DNA from: Ravibacter sp964559125
GTDB taxonomy: Bacteria; Bacteroidota; Bacteroidia; Cytophagales; Spirosomataceae
Length of the DNA stretch: 64,000 nt
Direction of reading: 5' to 3'
NCBI GenBank assembly: GCA_964559125.1
Contig: CAZLGW010000003.1
Span: 1-64,000, forward strand
A model generated the notes under the pieces. It was not told the origin of the DNA and ran no database searches. It saw only the letters and a list, made by a program, of their open reading frames with translations. A program made the position numbers and the translations under genes. This document shows positions 58,917-64,000 of the stretch, piece after piece. Every line of letters starts with the position of its first letter. Position 1 is the first letter of the stretch.

Positions 58917-61913
58917 ATGAGAACACAATACTTTTTCCTGTTGCTTGTATTGATGCTTTCTTCGCAGGCAATATACGCGCAAAACACTAACTGGAACGGC
59001 AGCAAAGACTCCAACTGGGCCGACGAGGACAATTGGAGCAACGGCGTGCCTACCGGCAGCCACAGTGTAACCATACTGGGCACGGCTGCGAACTGGCCGG
59101 AGCTGCCCGGGCCTGTGACGCTCAGCAGCCTTACCCTGAACAGTGGAAGCCAATTGGACACGAAAGGGTATTCCGTTACCACTTCGACTGCGGGTAATAG
59201 TTTTACCAGCGCCACGCTGAATAATAGCAGCAGCGGCCCCATCACCCTCTTCATCAACGGCGCCGGCACCACCGCGATTGACAACAGCACCTTCACCAAG
59301 GCTGTTTCCATTACCCTCGACGGCGTCGCAGAACTTTCCGAGAGCAACAACAATAACGCTTCTTATCAGAACACCTACCAGGCCAACGCTGTCTTTACCC
59401 ACAACGGAACGGGGACCCTCTATATAGCCCGGAACCGGCCAGCGGCGTTCGGGGCCGACCTCATCGTAACCCGGACGGGTGGGGGAATCACCAACCTGTT
59501 CCAAGCCGGTGGGTCGACCATCACAGAAAACCTGTCCTACACCAACCTGATCGGGGGGACTACGATCATTGGCAGCGCAGCTGCTATAACTACTATCGAA
59601 GGGAAGGTCGATATCGATACCGATGTCGACGAGGAGAATTCAAATCCGGCCATCACCCTCCAGCGGATCAAGAACAACACGGCGGGCGACGGGGTGATAT
59701 CGATCAAAAAGCCCGGGGTCGTGACTTTCACCAGCAATGACCTGAAGGCATCGGGAATCACGATTTCGGACAAAACGACAGGCAACGCCATCATCTTCAC
59801 AAGCAATGTGCTGGATGCGGCCCTTTCCGTGAGCGACGCCACCAACAATACCGGCCAGACCCAAATCGACAACAACACCTTCAAGGGAACGGCCGCCTTC
59901 ACCTATACCAGCGCCGCAGAGATATCCGAGAGCAACAACACTAACGCTTCTTATCAGAACACCTACGAGGCTAGTGCTGTCTTTACCCACAACGGAACGG
60001 GTAACCTCTGGATAGCCCGGAGCCGGCGGGCGGTGTTTGGGGCCGACCTCACCGTAACCCGCGGCGGTGCGGGATTTACCCAGGTGTTCAATTCCGGAGC
60101 ATCGCAAATCACAACAGGGAACTTCTCCTATACCAACCTGGTAGGGGGGGGCTACGACCATTGGCGGCACAGGTGCTGTAACTACTATCGAAGGGAAAGT
60201 CGATATCAATACCGATGTCGCCGAAGGGAATTCAAATCCGGCCATCACCCTCCAGCGGATCAAGAACAACACGGCGGGCGACGGGGTGATATCGATCAAA
60301 AAGCCCGGGGTCGTGACTTTCACCAGCAATGACCTGAAGGCATCGGACATCACGATTTCGGACAAAACGACTGGCAACGCCATCGTCTTTACAAGCAATG
60401 TGATAGATGCCCCCCTTTCCGTGAGTGTCGCAACCGCCAATACGGGCCAGACCGAAATTGACAACAATACCTTTAAGGGAACGGCCTCGTTTACCTACTA
60501 CGGAACGGGCGTTATCTCCGAGAGTAACAACGTTAACGCTAGCTATCAAAACACCTACGAGGCGGATGCCTTCTTCACCCACAACGGGGCGGGTAACCTC
60601 TACATAGCGCGGAACCGGCCCGTCAGATTCCACGGGAACCTAACGATCGATGCTCCCAACCCTATATTTACTCAGCAGGTATTCTTCGGCGGCAGCGCCC
60701 CGGCCATACTCGAACGCGTGGGTGGATCGCCGATAGATCTCGGCAGCTTTACCATCGAGAAGACGGACGGCGCCACCCTCACCCTGGGCAACCCGGTCAA
60801 CATCAGGGCCGGGAGTACAGCCACCTTTACCAGCGGCTATATACTAGCCAGCGCCGCCAACCCGCTCCATTTTGTGCACAACGCCAACAACGTGACGGGC
60901 GCGGGCGATGGCAGCCATGTCGTAGGCCCGGTACATAAAACCGGAAACGTCGCCTTTACCTTCCCGATAGGTTCGGGAGAAAAGCTGTTTTCCGCCCGAA
61001 TCAGCGCTCCCTCCAATACAGCCGACCGTTTCAGCGCTGAATTCCTGGCTGTCAATCCTGGTGACGACGGCTATGATACTGACGAAAAAGACGGTACGCT
61101 GACCAAGGTGTTCGATGAGGGGTATTGGGATATACAGCCCGTAGCGCCTACTACCGGAAATGTCTTTATTACCCTCGGCTATAATGTTCCTTCGGGGTAC
61201 ATTACAGATCAGTCCAAGCTCTTGCTGTAGCGCACTGGAACCAGACCGGAATGCTATGGGAAAGCCTGGGTAATGACGGCAATACGACAGGAAGCAATAC
61301 GGTAGGCACTGTTACCACACTCGCCGCTGTCGCGACTTTCAGCCCCTTTACCATCGCCAGCACTGAAGAGGTCAACCCGCTGCCGGTTACCCTGGCCCGG
61401 TTTTCGGTTTCCCGGGAGGGGACGGCCGCCGTTCTTCACTGGGCTACCACCGATGAGGTAAACAGCGAACGTTTTGAAATTGAGCACAGCACCGATGCCC
61501 GTACATGGAGTATGATTGGCGGGATAGCTGCAAAAAAAGAGCGTAACATTGTATCAGATTACACATATATCCACACCATCCTTTCAGCGGAAAATAACTA
61601 CTATCGTCTTAAAATGATTGATACCGACGGGAGCTACAGCTATAGTGTCGTGCGTAGCTTGCGCGGCACCGGGGCCGTGTACGTCTATCTAAATCCGGTT
61701 ACCGACCGTCTTTTTGTAGCGTCAGGCGGCGGTCAGTCAAAGGCGACGATAGCAGACTTTTTTACCGCAAACGGAATCCCCGTCGGCCTTAACGGAAACC
61801 TGGCACAAGGCTTTGATGTGTCAGGCTTGCCTGCCGGCGTTTACTTCCTGCGTCTCCGGAATGATGATGCGGGCTGGATTGAGCATCACAAATTCCTGAT
61901 TAAAGGGAAATAG
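58917..61913 (+). pseudogene. Secreted repeat protein with T9SS sorting domain, interrupted by two frameshifts
   Basis: ATG 58917 begins a signal peptide (RTQYFFLLLVLMLSSQAIYAQ). The frame reads to a G8 run at 60144-60151, where the reading shifts +1. The next frame continues the same repeat protein to a TAG at 61228-61230. Beside that stop, LAVAHWNQTGMLWES continues in the original frame to 61913. The net length 58917-61913 is divisible by three (about 998 residues). The protein has an N-terminal W-rich domain (NWNGSKDSNWADEDNWSNG), 197-residue repeats, an LPVTLARFSV segment and a T9SS domain (YLNPVTDRLF to HHKFLIKGK). Either draft-assembly indels, decay or slippage-based phase variation explains the breaks. 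Confidence 0.75.
59327..60620 (+). repeat. 591-base (197-residue) tandem repeats within the secreted protein
   Basis: The segment SESNNNNASYQNTYQANAVF recurs as SESNNTNASYQNTYEASAVF and SESNNVNASYQNTYEADAFF, about 59.3, 59.9 and 60.5 kb. A longer region with NPAITLQRIKNNTAGDGVIS and TFTSNDLKAS is near identical between about 59608 and 60198 on the DNA level. The offset is 592 bases, i.e. 591 plus the extra G. Three copies of the short part and two of the long part are visible. Confidence 0.85.
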
Positions 61914-61922
61914 TGCTATTGA

Positions 61923-61959
61923 TTAACGAAGCCTGCGCGCATACCGCAGGCTTCGTTAA
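61923..61959. terminator. Strong bidirectional terminator
   Basis: TTAACGAAGCCTGCG and its exact 15-base reverse complement surround a 7-base loop, followed by TATTTTTA. It lies between the convergent stops at 61913 and 61965, so it can serve both genes; on the minus strand the T tract is weaker. Confidence 0.85.
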
Positions 61960-61964
61960 TATTT

Positions 61965-63719
61965 TTACCAGGGTTTGCCTGTTCCCTGCAGCAGCCACAT
62001 TTTGGACCATTGGTCGTTTACTGCAGGTTCCAGCCTGGAAATGGCCGTATTGGTGTGGTCGGTGTTGTAGTTTAGCTCGCTTTCGCCGAAAATATAACGG
62101 ACCGGGATCTTCGTTCCCTGGGAACCGCTGATAATATTCCCGGTAATATTCGGGTATCCGGTTCTTCTCCAGTCAAACCATGATTCGAGCGTTGTAAAGG
62201 AGGATGCCCATTTCTGGTTCAGGATTTCTTCCGTTTTATCCGTAGCCTGGTCAAATAAAGCCCGCATCCGGGTCTCGAATGCTTTCAGGTCGAATTTCTG
62301 GTGAACATGCGTAACCTTGTTGTACTGTTTGGCATCTCCGTCGGCTATCCCGTATTGGGTGAGGGAAGCGGCAATACCCTGCCAGTAGAAATTTTCGGCA
62401 TTTGCTGATATCCAGCCCCTGGCCGCTGCCTCCGCGAGAATAAAATTGACTTCGGCTGCAGACATGAATACAGTTTTTACCAGCGGATGGGTGTTCTCCC
62501 GGAACATCGGCGACAGGTAGGAGACAAAGGGATTGGCCGCGCCGCTGTTATAGATTGCACTATTAAACTTCAGCGCTTCGGTCCGGTGGGCGGCGATGTT
62601 TTCATTGTAAATATCCGGGTTGACCAATGCGATCTTCAGACCTACATACAGGGAAGTGTCTATGCCCTGCTGGTAGGATTTAATATACCGCTTGACCGCT
62701 CCGGATTCGTCTGTGGCAAACACTGTTTCCCCTCCTTTATCCCTTACCAGCGTCTGAACCTCCACAGGCCGGAACCATACGCTGAGCCGGGGATCGTCCT
62801 GGTTTTTCAGGAAATCGACCAGTGTCGCTCCTGATTTTATTCTGTGGAATTCGCTGAGGGTAGGCTTGAGGAGCGTCCCCATTCTCCAGGAATCGATTGT
62901 ATTGGTTCCGGGGTAGCTCATAGCGGCATTGTCCTCGCTGGATGTCATCACCGGGTAATTCGACGGATCCGCCGCCATTTTTGAGAATTCAGCCTTTATA
63001 TCCAGGCCTGCTGCGCTCATATCGCTCAGTTTTTCGGACAGGCGCATCATGAATCTCATTCTCAGTGAATTGGCAAACTTTCTCCATTTGAGTACATCTC
63101 CTTTGAAAAGCATATCGGCCTGCGACAGGACGGAAGATCTGACAGATCCTGCCTGTTTCAGGTAGGAATTGGCCTTGTCAAGGTCGGCTATAATCCCGAG
63201 AAAAACGTCTTTCTGGGGATCAAAGGCCGGCTGTAAGTTGGCAGTCCCCTGGTTGGCCTCCTTATAAGGTACGTCTCCCCAAAGGCTGCTCTGTACGCCG
63301 AACCACATAGCCTGCATGGTAAGCGCCACCCCTTTCAGAAATAAAGAGTCGGGGTTTCCTTCAGCCCGTCTTCCCAGGTAAGCAGCATTGGCAAGAGGCT
63401 GATGAAGACTGCGATAGTCGAATGAAACCGGATACCAGCCGAACTGGTTGGTGACCGAAAATTCCAGGAAGTCTCTCTGGGTATATTGCATGGCTTCGGA
63501 TATGACCGACTGGGTTACGTTCCCGGAAAAAGAAACGTCTGACAGCGCGGTGGCCGAGCCTGTTACGACCGACGTAAGCACATAGGCCGGGTTGACCCTT
63601 TCGTCGGTCAGGTCGTTCGGGTTCTGGTTGATTTCGGTCAGGGACTCGCACCCGGCCAGGAAGGGGAGAAGCCCGGCAGCCCACTTCCATATTTTCAGTT
63701 GATTCAATATCTTGGTCAT
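61965..63719 (-). CDS. SusD/RagB-family nutrient-binding outer-membrane lipoprotein
   Basis: A 584-residue protein of the SusD-like_2 type. Lipoprotein signal: WKWAAGLLPFLAGC, cysteine near residue 24, then ESLTEINQNPNDLTDERVNP, a frequent SusD start. Helical TPR-like body with GVQSSLWGDVPYKEANQ (about residues 140-156) and AEVNFILAEAAARGW (about 415-430). C-terminal motif WFDWRRTGYPNITG is typical. It follows the SusC gene by 11 bases on the minus strand, so the two encode one outer-membrane import complex for an oligosaccharide or peptide. Confidence 0.93.
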   Translation of the reverse strand: MTKILNQLKIWKWAAGLLPFLAGCESLTEINQNPNDLTDERVNPAYVLTSVVTGSATALSDVSFSGNVTQSVISEAMQYTQRDFLEFSVTNQFGWYPVSFDYRSLHQPLANAAYLGRRAEGNPDSLFLKGVALTMQAMWFGVQSSLWGDVPYKEANQGTANLQPAFDPQKDVFLGIIADLDKANSYLKQAGSVRSSVLSQADMLFKGDVLKWRKFANSLRMRFMMRLSEKLSDMSAAGLDIKAEFSKMAADPSNYPVMTSSEDNAAMSYPGTNTIDSWRMGTLLKPTLSEFHRIKSGATLVDFLKNQDDPRLSVWFRPVEVQTLVRDKGGETVFATDESGAVKRYIKSYQQGIDTSLYVGLKIALVNPDIYNENIAAHRTEALKFNSAIYNSGAANPFVSYLSPMFRENTHPLVKTVFMSAAEVNFILAEAAARGWISANAENFYWQGIAASLTQYGIADGDAKQYNKVTHVHQKFDLKAFETRMRALFDQATDKTEEILNQKWASSFTTLESWFDWRRTGYPNITGNIISGSQGTKIPVRYIFGESELNYNTDHTNTAISRLEPAVNDQWSKMWLLQGTGKPW

Positions 63720-63730
63720 TGCTTATCAGG

Positions 63731-64000
63731 TTAAAACTGGATACCTAATTTTACTCCTAAAGACATCGTCCATGGATAAAAAGACGCCCTGTCGTAGCCG
63801 AAAAGGTAATTGGGAGAGGCGCTGAACTGGCTATTTCCGTTCATCATGGTCGATTCGGGGTCCATGTAGTTTTTGGCCTTTGTCCAGAGTATGATATTTC
63901 TTGCAAAAAGAGACAACGAAGCGCTGCCGGCCCCGATGTAGTGGCTGAACTGCTCCGGTAGGGCGTAGGCAACCGCGAATTCCCTCAGTTTCAGGAATGA
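63731..64000 (-). CDS. SusC-family TonB-dependent receptor, C-terminal part
   Basis: 90 codons including the stop (TAA at 63733-63731) continue past the right edge. The segment SFLKLREFAVAYALPEQF is the characteristic penultimate-strand signature of SusC/RagA receptors, followed by SLSLFARNIILWTK, the last strands and a C-terminal aromatic (GVKLGIQF). It is the SusC partner of the adjacent SusD-like gene. Substrate cannot be told from this fragment. Confidence 0.92.
   Translation of the reverse strand, partial: SFLKLREFAVAYALPEQFSHYIGAGSASLSLFARNIILWTKAKNYMDPESTMMNGNSQFSASPNYLFGYDRASFYPWTMSLGVKLGIQF

Noticed and set aside
59327..60620. Possible CRISPR-like repeat array
   Set aside because: The repeats are 591 bases, contiguous and coding; no short direct repeats with unique spacers are present.

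Overview
The window is a stretch of chromosome from a member of the Bacteroidota, most likely a Cytophagales-type bacterium (Dyadobacter/Spirosoma-like; the rank below phylum is my inference). Four things point there. There is a SusC/SusD pair at the right edge and a lone TonB-dependent receptor at the left. Two large secreted proteins end in a type IX secretion (T9SS) sorting domain. Several genes have promoters of the Bacteroidetes form TTG-N19/20-TAnnTTTG. Starts generally lack a Shine-Dalgarno sequence. Base composition looks near 50% GC. I see no rRNA, tRNA, CRISPR array, complete insertion sequence or prophage. The assembly is a draft: a run of exactly 100 N at 9653-9752 is flanked by identical 55-base ends.

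Layout. 1-9.8 kb: a truncated coiled-coil gene, a YfcE-type phosphoesterase, a TonB-dependent receptor translationally coupled to a quinone oxidoreductase, an M20 amidohydrolase, a lipoprotein, a PgeF/YfiH-type protein, a zinc-ribbon metallopeptidase, a CBM9-like protein and a second lipoprotein. 9.8-12.4 kb: a secreted two-domain hydrolase and a DnaQ-like exonuclease. 12.4-20.7 kb: the membrane arm of respiratory complex I in the order nuoK-L-M-N-H, then ferrochelatase and an FMN reductase. 20.7-21.5 kb: a small HTH gene beside a graveyard of two decayed genes on opposite strands. 21.5-26.0 kb: a tightly overlapped four-gene export operon (adaptor lipoprotein, FtsX-type permease, ATPase, porin-like outer-membrane protein). 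26.1-39.1 kb: mostly housekeeping (purK, purE, a LysM protein, a Dabb protein, mnmA, a glycosyltransferase, a BASS transporter, pyk, priA, a coiled-coil membrane protein, a GT9 glycosyltransferase, a DUF1684 protein).

39.4-48.9 kb: a TPR lipoprotein, then a catabolic operon on the minus strand: an RbtT/DalT-type polyol permease, a 2-hydroxyacid dehydrogenase, two different FGGY kinases, a histidine-type phosphatase and a glycerophosphodiesterase lipoprotein. A divergent DeoR-family regulator faces it across an AT-rich intergenic region carrying repeated GCAAATGAAA sites. This is the best candidate in the window for an undescribed pathway. It looks like uptake and phosphorylation of a polyol or sugar acid, possibly released from a phosphodiester, with no isomerase or aldolase in the operon.

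48.9-64 kb: a bestrophin-like channel, a secreted phosphoesterase, two overlapping glycosyltransferases, and a NarL-type response regulator with its TPR histidine kinase. Then come a secreted leucine-rich-repeat protein and a secreted repeat protein, both T9SS cargo and both preceded by the same 22-base motif; the second is interrupted by two mutually compensating frameshifts. A strong bidirectional terminator separates them from the SusD/SusC genes that run off the window.
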